NCBI GenBank assembly: GCA_031409775.1 | Contig: JANNXY010000058.1 | Location: 1 to 36,507, forward strand | DNA length: 36,507 nucleotides | Direction: 5' to 3' | Source of the DNA: JANNXY01 sp031409775 | GTDB taxonomy: Bacteria > Patescibacteriota > Minisyncoccia > Phycocordibacterales > CAIZIN01 | Shown here: in pieces, positions 1 to 7,379 of the stretch | Position numbering within the stretch: the stretch's first letter is position 1 | Layout of the letters: every line of letters starts with the position of its first letter | Position numbers and translations under genes: made by a program | Notes under the pieces: model-generated | What the model was told of the DNA's origin: nothing | Seen by the model: the letters and a program-made list of their open reading frames with translations, nothing else | The model's database searches: none

Positions 1-141
1 GCGCCTAAAGCAGATAATGCTGTATCAATATTTTTATACTTCAATGTTTGTGAATCTGGAATAGCCGTTGCATCATCTCCATAAAATGGATCTACATATA
101 TCGTTTGATTAAAAAGTGGGCCAGTTGCTGGCGCAGCAACA
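1..141. repeat. Terminal direct repeat, left copy (circular join)
   Basis: These 141 bases are identical to 36367-36507. An exact overlap of this length is what a de Bruijn assembler leaves when a circular or circularly permuted molecule is written as a line; 141 is also a common maximum k-mer setting. The fibre reading frame stays open and in register across the join, so the repeat is best read as one sequence counted twice. A true short terminal repeat is less likely because it would lie inside a coding sequence. Confidence 0.95.
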
Positions 142-1499
142 AGCGGACTTCCAACGGTTCCGTTTCCTGTGATTGTGGTTCCGTCTGTAAATACTCCGTT
201 AAAACCAACAACCTTGACTTCATTGTTTCCACCACTGACGCTTATTACACCGCCGCCATCTGGCAGAATATCGTAAATATAATTTCCAATAACTCGCCAT
301 CTTTGGGATGTGGAATCGTATTGAAACGTAGCCATACCATTGATAGGAAGTGACCAATCATCCTCATTAACAACGATAGAACCTGGAGACATAATTCTGT
401 TTGCAACCAACGAAGATGAAGAATTATGCAAAAAGAAAATGGAAGTTGCCCCAACATTATGAATAATTAAAACTCTACCATCAGTTCCGCCAGCAAATCC
501 TGTAAAAGATGGAGGATCAAAAACATCGCCTACAACGCGAAGGGTTGTAATGTTGGCCATACCAGCTTGCGTGTAATTGTTTTGAATGCTAGATAAAACT
601 GGCGTTGTTAGTATGCCAGAAAATTCCCAAGACTCTATACCAGCTGTAACAATTGGGTTTGCTGGATCTGTATTATCAACAATTACGTTCGGTGCTAGAC
701 CAGTCACAGAATTGACAGCGCCACCACCAGAAACTGATGTTTCAATAATATTTCCAGCACCATCTACCGCTAATCCAAATGCAGGTGTTCCGGTGTATGT
801 TCCTAGACCGTATTGGAAAAACTGTACTTGGCCTGTAGGTAAAAGAAGTAAAGATGCAAATGCATTTGGATTAAAAGCAATGGTTCCTGATCCAAGATTT
901 GAAAAAGATAGCCATCCATTTTGCCCAGCATCACGAATAATTCTTGCTGACCAATCAGGATGAATGGCATTGGCTGTTGATCTAAAATCTAACGCGACAT
1001 TTGTATTGTTACCTGCAATGGAAGATAAATAGCCAAGTTCAATGACGTTAACGTCTTGGCGAAACATGTGATTGAAAATATGGATTCGTTCCGCAGCTGC
1101 GGCTGTGAAAAATAAATTGAAGCCGCCCATCGTAGCTGTTCGATTAGACGTAAATGTACCGTTATTGGTATAAATATTCTGAGCATTAACAATTGGGTCA
1201 GTTGCAGGCCCTGTAATAGTAACGTTAACTCCAGGATTAATAGAATTAACTGATCCACCACCGCCCCCGCCACCTGGGCTGCCGTACAACATTTGAATGT
1301 CAACTTTTTCGCCCGCGAGTACACCTTTAGGCGAAAGGACGTAGCCAATTGCATCAACGGTTGTAGCCACAACCATGATGTTTGTATTCGGTCCACTCTC
1401 TTTGACTAGTTCGCGATAAGGAAGGTCAACCCCAGCAACAAATGTAAGTTGCTCGGTGTCCTTGGTCTGTGTCCAAAGTCGCTCAGTGTATTGAGCCAT
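1..1499 (-). CDS. Capsid-module fibre, N-terminal part (gene continues at 36366)
   Basis: This is the 5' 499 codons of a fibre that continues from position 36366 to 35121, 914 aa in total. The start ATG at 1499 follows an AGGGAG ribosome site. Residues 1-75 look like a capsid cement/decoration protein (MAQYTERLW start, then DAIGYVLSPKG and AGEKVDIQML), followed by a glycine run at about 77-82. The rest is a shaft with three similar linker segments (SVNSINPG, AVNSVTGLAP, GVISVSGGNN), each following a glycine-rich turn. At about residue 465 a YVDPFYGDD segment starts the beta-helix-like C-terminal half. The gene sits between the head protease and the decoration/capsid genes, so I infer a head-anchored fibre. 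A tail fibre is the alternative. Confidence 0.8.
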   Translation of the reverse strand, partial: MAQYTERLWTQTKDTEQLTFVAGVDLPYRELVKESGPNTNIMVVATTVDAIGYVLSPKGVLAGEKVDIQMLYGSPGGGGGGGSVNSINPGVNVTITGPATDPIVNAQNIYTNNGTFTSNRTATMGGFNLFFTAAAAERIHIFNHMFRQDVNVIELGYLSSIAGNNTNVALDFRSTANAIHPDWSARIIRDAGQNGWLSFSNLGSGTIAFNPNAFASLLLLPTGQVQFFQYGLGTYTGTPAFGLAVDGAGNIIETSVSGGGAVNSVTGLAPNVIVDNTDPANPIVTAGIESWEFSGILTTPVLSSIQNNYTQAGMANITTLRVVGDVFDPPSFTGFAGGTDGRVLIIHNVGATSIFFLHNSSSSLVANRIMSPGSIVVNEDDWSLPINGMATFQYDSTSQRWRVIGNYIYDILPDGGGVISVSGGNNEVKVVGFNGVFTDGTTITGNGTVGSPLVAAPATGPLFNQTIYVDPFYGDDATAIPDSQTLKYKNIDTALSALG

Positions 1500-1510
1500 T
1501 TTTGGACTCC

Positions 1511-2047
1511 CTATTTAATGTTTAGAACTTTTCGTGCTTCTTCTAAAGATGCGGCAACGCCCATATCTGTTTTGCTTGCACGAATTTCACGCGCTTTAGA
1601 ATACAAAAGAGCTTCTTTTTCTTTGTCGCTGGTTGCAGCGGCTGGGTTTACATCTTTGTATTTTGTAAGTTCTTCGATTGCTGCGTTACGTTTGGTAACA
1701 GAATCAGTAGCATCTTTTTCAAGTCCTACAATTACTTTGCTGAATTTTTCTTCTGACATTTCAACGTACATTTCTTCCATTTCTGGGTTCAATGTAACGC
1801 CTAGATCTTTGAAGGTTTTTTCAAGACGGCCTTTACGTTCAAGGCTTGCTTTTTCTTTTTGAGCAGCTTTGAGCTTTTCGTTTTCTTCTTTAAGAGCTGC
1901 AACTTCTGCTTTCAAGGATTCTAGTTCGCTTGAACCTTCGGAAGCTGTTTCTTCTTGTTTTTTTTGTTCGCAAGAACAAGCAAACTGAAAAGCTTCTTCT
2001 GGTGATTTGGTGAATAGTTCCGCAAATTGTTTCATTTCTTCGGTCAT
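1511..2047 (-). CDS. Internal-start capsid scaffold (Mu gpZ-like)
   Basis: A 178-aa product in the same frame as the C-terminal half of the protease gene. The internal ATG at 2047 (MTEEMKQFAEL) has its own AGGAG ribosome site at a good distance, and begins exactly where the acidic, coiled-coil scaffold domain starts. Mu gpI/Z and lambda C/Nu3 use the same nested arrangement, which makes extra scaffold relative to protease. The scaffold would line the procapsid and be removed by the protease. Internal initiation is inferred from the ribosome site and domain boundary. Confidence 0.7.
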   Translation of the reverse strand: MTEEMKQFAELFTKSPEEAFQFACSCEQKKQEETASEGSSELESLKAEVAALKEENEKLKAAQKEKASLERKGRLEKTFKDLGVTLNPEMEEMYVEMSEEKFSKVIVGLEKDATDSVTKRNAAIEELTKYKDVNPAAATSDKEKEALLYSKAREIRASKTDMGVAASLEEARKVLNIK

Positions 2048-2593
2048 AGTTGTCTCCTGTTGTATTTCGATTTCTTCGTTTTGATTAAATATTGTGGTGC
2101 TTGTTTCACTATCAGCCCCCAATGGTGTTAGTGAAACCTCTTTGATTTTGCCACCCATAAAGATCGTGGCAGGGCCTGTTACTTCTTGACCGTTAACGGT
2201 CATTGTCTCGTTTTTTTGTAAATTGCGAATCGTTTCAGGTTCAATATAAACTGATTCCTGCATTGGGAATCCTTCGCCTTTGATTAGTTCGTATAGGTAT
2301 TTACCGTGTTCGGTAACGTTTGAAATGGTTCCGGAAACTTTGACGTCATTGGAGAAAGTAAGCTTTCCAGAGCCTACAATTTTTTCCATGTCGTGATTGA
2401 ATAGAATTGGAATCTTGGGTTTGGATTTCATCGAGGCAACGTCAAAAATCAGATCGCCCCAAAAGGCATGACCTTTGATCATTTTGCCTGAATAGGCAAT
2501 TCCGGAAAATGTTCTGTCGTCCCCAATTTCTGAAAATTGGTTGTGGTCAGAGCTGAAGACTAGGTCTTTCTTTTTAGCTTTGATAAATTTCAC
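1511..2593 (-). CDS. Head maturation protease with C-terminal scaffold (Mu gpI-like)
   Basis: A 360-aa head protease-scaffold. The frame is open back to 2656, but the GTG at 2593 is preferred because it follows GGGGGAAAT, the ribosome site shared by other head genes. The protease core has a candidate catalytic His in FNHDME (about residue 67) and a candidate Ser in QESVYIEP (about 114), followed by EVSLTPLGAD, as in HK97 gp4-type (S78) prohead proteases. Residues from about 183 are acidic and helical with a coiled coil (LKAEVAALKEENEKLKAA), typical of a scaffold. In Mu the protease gpI and scaffold gpZ share this layout. It follows the gpF-like gene by 22 bp. Confidence 0.88.
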   Translation of the reverse strand: MKFIKAKKKDLVFSSDHNQFSEIGDDRTFSGIAYSGKMIKGHAFWGDLIFDVASMKSKPKIPILFNHDMEKIVGSGKLTFSNDVKVSGTISNVTEHGKYLYELIKGEGFPMQESVYIEPETIRNLQKNETMTVNGQEVTGPATIFMGGKIKEVSLTPLGADSETSTTIFNQNEEIEIQQETTMTEEMKQFAELFTKSPEEAFQFACSCEQKKQEETASEGSSELESLKAEVAALKEENEKLKAAQKEKASLERKGRLEKTFKDLGVTLNPEMEEMYVEMSEEKFSKVIVGLEKDATDSVTKRNAAIEELTKYKDVNPAAATSDKEKEALLYSKAREIRASKTDMGVAASLEEARKVLNIK

Positions 2594-2615
2594 ATTTCCC
2601 CCTGATAATCCTTGC

Positions 2616-3368
2616 TTACTTTTCCGGTTTTGTAAATTGTTTTTTGTTTTTTTCAAACCAAATGTCTTGATCTTGGGTTCTTAAGAGCTTTCGATTGATC
2701 GCGGCTTGCCTGATTGTTTTGGTGAAAAGGGCTTCCTTTTCTCTGTAATAAACATCCAAGCTTTTGATAGGCTTGGTTTTATTGAATGACCAGCCTTCAT
2801 CGGGTTTCAAATCAGGATCGGATAATTCAGCAAGCGGAGTAGTATCAGCGTCTTGGCGACCCAAGTTTAGAACAAAACACCTGCAATTAAAGCCAAGTGG
2901 TGGCAAGTTGGTTTCCCAAAATTCATCATCAGCCCTTCGAGTTATACCATCATTGGCTGCATGGTTTGGGCGCGTTCGATCATCTAAAATGGCTTGGTAT
3001 TTTAACCAATCCAAATCGTTATCCGTATCAAGCCCAACCTCAACGCGGCCCCGGTTGTATTCAGTTGTCATGAATGTTCGGAAAATCGTATCGCGCCTAA
3101 CGTCTGACAGTTCAATCAAAGCGTCAAGGTCAACGGTTTCCTGCCATTCTTTAAATGATTGGTTATTATCGAATGCTTCGTTTAAGCTTTCCAACGTTTT
3201 CTCAATCGTAGTCATTCGCTCAATACCGGAAATGGTGAACGCCATTGATCGAAGTTCTTTCGGGATTTGATCATAGAAAACTTCTGGCAACGTTTCGACG
3301 CGCCTAGTCGATTGATTAATGATCTGCTTGTAGGTGCCGTTGCGTGGTCTAAACGGAGTCTTTGCCAT
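2616..3368 (-). CDS. Head morphogenesis protein, Mu gpF-like
   Basis: A 250-aa minor head protein of the Mu gpF/SPP1 gp7 family, which associates with the portal and is needed for head assembly or DNA ejection. Diagnostic motifs are DDRTRPNHAANDG (about 129-141) and PPLGFNCRC (about 156-164). The N-terminal half is helical. It overlaps the portal gene by 20 bp and is preceded by GAGGG. Its order between portal and protease is the Mu order. Confidence 0.9.
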   Translation of the reverse strand: MAKTPFRPRNGTYKQIINQSTRRVETLPEVFYDQIPKELRSMAFTISGIERMTTIEKTLESLNEAFDNNQSFKEWQETVDLDALIELSDVRRDTIFRTFMTTEYNRGRVEVGLDTDNDLDWLKYQAILDDRTRPNHAANDGITRRADDEFWETNLPPLGFNCRCFVLNLGRQDADTTPLAELSDPDLKPDEGWSFNKTKPIKSLDVYYREKEALFTKTIRQAAINRKLLRTQDQDIWFEKNKKQFTKPEK

Positions 3369-4824
3369 TTACAAAGCCCTCGAGTTTAGCCATGTACAAA
3401 GCCTTTGTTAAAACTTCTTCAAACTTGCCAGAATCCTTTTCTATTAAGATTGCGAGCTTTTCTTGCAAGTCTTTTTCGGATTTGGCCGATTTAATCGCGC
3501 TTCGCAATTCTTCTTTTGAAAAAGCATTGGCAGACAAAGCAATCATTTCATTTTCAAGGCTGATTTGCGCTTTGACTTGCGAGTCATCAAGCTGTGCAAA
3601 CTTGCATGAATGCTTTTTAAGGCCCATGTCTTTGAAAATATTAAAGGTTTCGTCTTTGAATCCAAAACGGGATGCTGGTTCGGTAACTGCGAAATGCTCG
3701 GGATCAATATCATAATTCTCGGTGAAGTACTTGTCATTGAATCGAACGCCCATATCGTGCAAAACTTTATCTCGGGTTGCAAGTTCTTGTTGTACGCCTT
3801 TTGGATCTGCAAAAACAAATGTTGGAATGTCCCCTGTGAATCCATTCAGATAGAACAACGCATCAATGCAGCTTTGAACGGTCCCGGCTAGTAGGTCGCA
3901 ATCTGATTTTTTCTTTTCAAGGCGTACTTGATTGTGAACTTCACCTAACGCAAGTGAGCCTGTATCACCTGTCCCACTGGTTAAGGTTTGACCCAAAATA
4001 ACGCGCTGAATTCTTTCAGTGACAGATTTCTGGAATTGATCAAACGCTGCCCCGCCAGCCCCTACACCTTCAACGGCTGAAATGGTTACATCATTGGGCG
4101 TGACTAGCGCGGTAGGACGTTTTGATTCTCCAAGCTTTTGAAGAATCTTTTTCATATCATCGCTGGTCAAGTCTGTTTTAGCGTGAAGCATTGGAGAACC
4201 CCAACGCTCTAAGTATTTAAGATAGAAATCCCATCCGTTACATTTGAAGTAATATGGATAATAAACCTTGGCAAGTAAGCTTTCCCCTAGCGGATTTCTA
4301 AAGGTTTGCTTTGAAACGGTATGAAAAAACTTATACGGTTCAAGCGGTGTTTTGGCTCCATCGGTTGCAGAATAGAGAACGTTTTCGCGGGTGATGCCAA
4401 AATAATCAAATGGCTGGTCATACACTTTACCCCATCCTATACGCCCGCCTTCCATTTCATAAACGACTTGAATGACTGAATAGCCATAGGCAACAGCCCA
4501 CCAAGAATAGTTTAAAATCTCTTTGATGTTCCAAGTTAAGTTGTCATAGATAAAGGCATTGACTTCATCGGACCCACCTTCAAGCGTCCAAGGCGTACCC
4601 ACAGCGGCTTCCATTCGTGTATCAATGGCTGAAGCAACCTCATCATCATAATATAATTCGATTAGTTTTTTACGTTCTGGAATTTTTCCAAAATAGACAA
4701 CTGGGTCAGCTACATAGTGAAGATTGTCAAAGAAACGATTTACAGTTTCATATTCAAACATGCGCTGCATGCTTTCAGGCGGTACAGTTCGGGGCTTTGG
4801 ACGTAGAAAGTCAAATAATCCCAT
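3349..4824 (-). CDS. Portal protein, Mu gp29-like (DUF935)
   Basis: A 491-aa portal that would form the ring at the packaging vertex. The N-terminal region has features of the Mu gp29/DUF935 family: a DPVVYFGKI segment, the acidic stretch YYDDEVASAIDTR (about 58-70), then PWTLEGG, followed by a tryptophan-rich WNIKEILNYSWWAVAYG region. The C-terminal part is rich in Lys and Glu. It starts 1 bp after the large terminase stop (AGGGGAAAG upstream) and overlaps the gpF-like gene, forming the usual terminase-portal-head cluster. Confidence 0.9.
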   Translation of the reverse strand: MGLFDFLRPKPRTVPPESMQRMFEYETVNRFFDNLHYVADPVVYFGKIPERKKLIELYYDDEVASAIDTRMEAAVGTPWTLEGGSDEVNAFIYDNLTWNIKEILNYSWWAVAYGYSVIQVVYEMEGGRIGWGKVYDQPFDYFGITRENVLYSATDGAKTPLEPYKFFHTVSKQTFRNPLGESLLAKVYYPYYFKCNGWDFYLKYLERWGSPMLHAKTDLTSDDMKKILQKLGESKRPTALVTPNDVTISAVEGVGAGGAAFDQFQKSVTERIQRVILGQTLTSGTGDTGSLALGEVHNQVRLEKKKSDCDLLAGTVQSCIDALFYLNGFTGDIPTFVFADPKGVQQELATRDKVLHDMGVRFNDKYFTENYDIDPEHFAVTEPASRFGFKDETFNIFKDMGLKKHSCKFAQLDDSQVKAQISLENEMIALSANAFSKEELRSAIKSAKSEKDLQEKLAILIEKDSGKFEEVLTKALYMAKLEGFVNGKDSV

Positions 4825-4825
4825 A

Positions 4826-6175
4826 TTAAAAAATTCTTTCCCCTAGACTCATAATCAGTCCCCCTGATTGAGTTTTTAAGTTCAACAATGCCATTGAACA
4901 AGCGTCAACGGTGTCGTCATGTGATGAAAGCGGAAAACCTAGCAGCTCGCTGACTAAAATATCATATTTTTCATCCTTTGGAATGTAAATGTTTTTCGCT
5001 TCAAATAATGGAGCTACTGCCATGAGTCTTGCATCTTTGGATGTTTCAGGCTTCCAAAGTCGGACACCCGATATATGCTGCTTGATTGTTGAATAGACAG
5101 CGGAAGCATTGGCCGCGTCTTCTATGACAATGTTGGTGCAATCTTTATGCTTATTTAAAAATTGTTTCATGTGGAACAATGTCTCAGTGAAATCAAATTG
5201 GCCTCGGATCATATCAAGCAAGTAGAAGTCAGCTCCTACTTTTTGCCATTTCTGACCAACTACATAATCAGATCCTTTGCCCTTATCTGTTTTCTTTTTG
5301 CCTTTAAAGGTTAGATCGAATGTAATGATTGAATCATTTGTGACAATCTTTGGAAGCTCGGTATATCTCTGAATCCAATCGGATTTGATGATATTGCCCT
5401 CGCTCTTGGTCGGCTCTTGCTGATAAAGCCCTTCAAAGTTAAGCGTTCCAACTTCTTTTTTGATCGTTTGAAGAACTTCCAAAGGGTACATTTCAGGCCA
5501 TAACGCTTTACCCTCTTGATCAATAGCTGGAAGCTTGATGTATTCCCATGTTTCACCTGAGTTTCTTAATAGCTCCCCAATCAGATCGTCTTGATGCCAA
5601 CGCGTTTGAACAATGATGATCGATCCATTGGGCATTAAACGAGTACGCAAAGTATTTTTATACCATTCAACTATGGCTTTGCGATGCGTCTCAGATCGTG
5701 CTTCATGCTCGTTTTTGATTAGATCATCGATGATAATCAAATGGCCACCGCGTCCGGTAATTGCACCACCTCGACCGATTGCGTAATAGTTCCCGCCTTC
5801 CATGATCGAAAAGCGTTTCTTGGATTTGCTGGAATTGTTAACATTAATCGGGAATATCGTTTTATATTCCTCTGACATCAAAACGTTTTTGACATACACC
5901 CCAAAGTCTTCGGCCAAGCTTTGATTATATGCGGTGGATATAATATTATGCTTAGGGTTTCTACCTAGATAGAACGTCGGGAAATGTTGGGAAATCATGA
6001 AAGATTTTCCGTGTCTTGGGGGTAGTGAAATAATCAAACGCTTTGACTTCCCATCGGCTATATCGTCAAGATGCCCCGCTATTAATTCATGATGCCAATT
6101 GCGTTTGAAATTTCGATTGATGATATGGCAGTACGAAAGAAAATAACTTCGCGCAAGGTTTGTCCATTCATTCAT
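4826..6175 (-). CDS. terL: Terminase large subunit (TerL)
   Basis: A 449-aa DNA-packaging motor with an N-terminal ATPase and C-terminal nuclease. Walker A is PPRHGKS (about 52-58), Walker B is HLIIIDD (about 145-151), and a likely coupling motif is QTRWH (190-194). The RNase H-like nuclease acids are probably D287 (ITFDLTF), D353 (VIEDAAN) and D420/D421/D424 (SHDDTVD). Length is normal for the family. It overlaps the upstream 59-aa gene by 8 bp. The lack of fixed ends in the assembly fits headful packaging, but the subtype was not tested. Confidence 0.95.
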   Translation of the reverse strand: MNEWTNLARSYFLSYCHIINRNFKRNWHHELIAGHLDDIADGKSKRLIISLPPRHGKSFMISQHFPTFYLGRNPKHNIISTAYNQSLAEDFGVYVKNVLMSEEYKTIFPINVNNSSKSKKRFSIMEGGNYYAIGRGGAITGRGGHLIIIDDLIKNEHEARSETHRKAIVEWYKNTLRTRLMPNGSIIIVQTRWHQDDLIGELLRNSGETWEYIKLPAIDQEGKALWPEMYPLEVLQTIKKEVGTLNFEGLYQQEPTKSEGNIIKSDWIQRYTELPKIVTNDSIITFDLTFKGKKKTDKGKGSDYVVGQKWQKVGADFYLLDMIRGQFDFTETLFHMKQFLNKHKDCTNIVIEDAANASAVYSTIKQHISGVRLWKPETSKDARLMAVAPLFEAKNIYIPKDEKYDILVSELLGFPLSSHDDTVDACSMALLNLKTQSGGLIMSLGERIF

Positions 6176-6347
6176 ATTTCTTTAAGTATTTAAATTTCAA
6201 CTCGTAATTTATTCTTTGAATGGTATTCCAAGTTCTATCTAAAGTTTTTTCCCTTTCTTTGAATTCTTTCAAATGGCCATGAAGTGATTTATTTAATTTG
6301 AAATGAAAATCTTCTTTCCATCCTTTTTTTAAAATTAAATCTTCCAT
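6168..6347 (-). CDS. Small basic helical protein, 59 aa
   Basis: An unrecognised 59-aa Lys/Glu-rich protein (MEDLILKKGWKEDF start) with a probable helical hairpin. An AAAAGG site lies upstream of the ATG at 6347. Its TGA overlaps the large terminase start by 8 bp, so the two are probably coupled. Its position just before terL is compatible with a packaging accessory role, but no motif supports a function. Confidence 0.65.
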   Translation of the reverse strand: MEDLILKKGWKEDFHFKLNKSLHGHLKEFKEREKTLDRTWNTIQRINYELKFKYLKKYE

Positions 6348-6359
6348 GAGCGAGCCTTT

Positions 6360-6518
6360 TTATTTCAATCGAATAGTAGCAGCTAAGTGAATAGCATAAG
6401 CATACATCAACGGGCTGAAAACCCAGACCCAATCATATTTGAAATGCTCGGTTATTTTCAACACATGAAACACAACGAACAACACCAAAGCTATTAAAGC
6501 TAATACTCTTGTGAACAT
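6360..6518 (-). CDS. Small two-helix membrane protein, 52 aa
   Basis: A 52-aa hydrophobic protein with two predicted membrane segments (LALIALVLFVVFHVL at about 5-19, and WVWVFSPLMYAYAIHLAA at about 30-47) separated by a short charged loop. GGAG lies 8 bases upstream of the ATG at 6518. It overlaps the 3' end of the preceding 50-aa gene. The size and topology are holin-like, but it lies in the packaging cluster rather than the lysis cassette, so the role is unknown. Confidence 0.65.
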   Translation of the reverse strand: MFTRVLALIALVLFVVFHVLKITEHFKYDWVWVFSPLMYAYAIHLAATIRLK

Positions 6519-6652
6519 TTTATTTTCTCCTTTTGTTTTTGCCTTTTATCGGCACCTATAAGAATCTCGAAAAATCTACACAATCTTTCCTTGCAATTAC
6601 AATCATAAATTGTCTTACAAGCTGGGCATGGTTTATCTTTAGAATTTTTCAT
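6500..6652 (-). CDS. Small Cys-rich protein, 50 aa
   Basis: A 50-aa basic protein whose N-terminus carries CPAC and CNC pairs (C9, C12, C18, C20) plus C25, a candidate zinc knuckle. Its ATG at 6652 overlaps the TGA of the preceding gene as TGATG, a translational coupling signal. The neighbour on that side is also Cys-rich, so the two may work together. No function is assigned. Confidence 0.6.
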   Translation of the reverse strand: MKNSKDKPCPACKTIYDCNCKERLCRFFEILIGADKRQKQKEKIKCSQEY

Positions 6653-6912
6653 CACCACTTCCCTTCTGGACATTTTTCAGAATCCATTCCGGCCTTCACA
6701 GCTATATAGCACCCACACTTTTCACATCGATTTAATTTTAGATATGAACATGCCTTGCAAGTTTTAATTCGATCTTCAATAATATTTTTAGGTGCAAGAA
6801 TTTTTTTCGCTTTCACTGCATGATTAGCTGCATTAAAAACAGAGAGTGCAAAATTAAGTGCCATGCTTCCCATGCTGATCGGGAGTATCTTTGGGCCGCA
6901 ACAAGAACTCAT
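6652..6912 (-). CDS. Zinc-ribbon-like phage protein, 86 aa
   Basis: An 86-aa protein with a C-terminal zinc-ribbon-like module: CKAC (about 52-55), CEKCGCY (about 63-69), then EKCPEGKW at the end. The CxxC...CxxCGC...CPxGKW pattern is one I recognise from small conserved phage proteins of unknown function. The N-terminus begins MSSCCGP and includes a mildly hydrophobic stretch. The ATG at 6912 overlaps the preceding gene by 4 bp (ATGA). Confidence 0.75.
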   Translation of the reverse strand: MSSCCGPKILPISMGSMALNFALSVFNAANHAVKAKKILAPKNIIEDRIKTCKACSYLKLNRCEKCGCYIAVKAGMDSEKCPEGKW

Positions 6913-7301
6913 TTCTTTTTCTCAATTGTTTTAGAAGCAGCTTCAAGCGCAGCGCGTTTTTGTTTATCTGTTAACTCATCAATCATAGAATCATTTTTTT
7001 CGGATACGTTTAATTGAATCGAAGGCTTGCCCATGATTCGATCAAAAAACTTTTCAATAATGTCATATTGTTTTTTTGAAATCGCATCAGCAAAGATTGA
7101 ATCGAGAAGTGTTGCACCCTCTCGCGTGTAATATGCGTAGGCTTCTTCTTTTGTCATTGCCAATCCAGCAGCGGTTGAATAGATTGCGGATTTTACAGCG
7201 TCCCGAATTAATTTATATTCATAGGGAAGCTTGAGTGTAAATGCATGACCATAATCAAACCGCCCTTTTGAATCGCGTCCAATGTTACCAAGGTCTGACA
7301 T
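6909..7301 (-). CDS. Candidate terminase small subunit
   Basis: A 130-aa helical, charged protein that begins the late block, five genes before terL. It has a GRDSKGRFDYGH N-terminus, a KSAIYSTAAGLAMTKEEA helix, a YDIIEKFFDRIMGKP segment and a Lys-rich tail. The length, position and DNA-binding-like charge fit a small terminase subunit, but no HTH is clear enough to be decisive. There is no ribosome site before the ATG at 7301 and the predicted transcript start lies only a few bases upstream, so translation may be nearly leaderless. Confidence 0.55.
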   Translation of the reverse strand: MSDLGNIGRDSKGRFDYGHAFTLKLPYEYKLIRDAVKSAIYSTAAGLAMTKEEAYAYYTREGATLLDSIFADAISKKQYDIIEKFFDRIMGKPSIQLNVSEKNDSMIDELTDKQKRAALEAASKTIEKKK

Positions 7302-7310
7302 ATAGTATTA

Positions 7311-7339
7311 ATCATTATTCAAAACATGAAATATTTCAA
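7311..7339 (-). promoter_or_regulatory. Candidate leftward late promoter
   Basis: TTGAAA (7339-7334) and AATGAT (7316-7311) are separated by 17 bp on the minus strand. The -35 hexamer overlaps the left operator dyad, so an operator-bound protein would block it. The predicted start is about 3-5 bases before the ATG at 7301. Inferred from sequence only. Confidence 0.4.
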
Positions 7340-7363
7340 TTTATTTCTGAAATACTTCATGTT
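7323..7363. promoter_or_regulatory. Divergent operator: paired 12-bp dyads
   Basis: TGAAATATTTCA (7327-7338, a perfect palindrome) and TGAAATACTTCA (7348-7359, one mismatch from symmetry) have centres 21 bp apart, two helical turns, so bound dimers would lie on the same face. They also form a larger inverted repeat: AACATGAAATATTTCA (7323-7338) against TGAAATACTTCATGTT (7348-7363), 15 of 16 matching. They sit in the gap between the divergent blocks and overlap candidate promoters in both directions. The same dyad occurs before the capsid genes at 31935-31978. Confidence 0.8.
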
Positions 7364-7379
7364 GTGCTATTTTTATTTT
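7345..7379 (+). promoter_or_regulatory. Candidate rightward early promoter (extended -10)
   Basis: TGC precedes TATTTT (7368-7373), an extended -10 element; the matching -35 region (about 7345-7350) is poor. The right operator dyad lies between the two, as expected for autorepression. The predicted start falls at or next to the ATG at 7380, implying a leaderless message. Inferred from sequence only. Confidence 0.4.

Noticed and set aside
1449..1862. Plus-strand open frame of 137 codons
   Set aside because: Antisense to the protease-scaffold and fibre start; no ribosome site or recognisable content.
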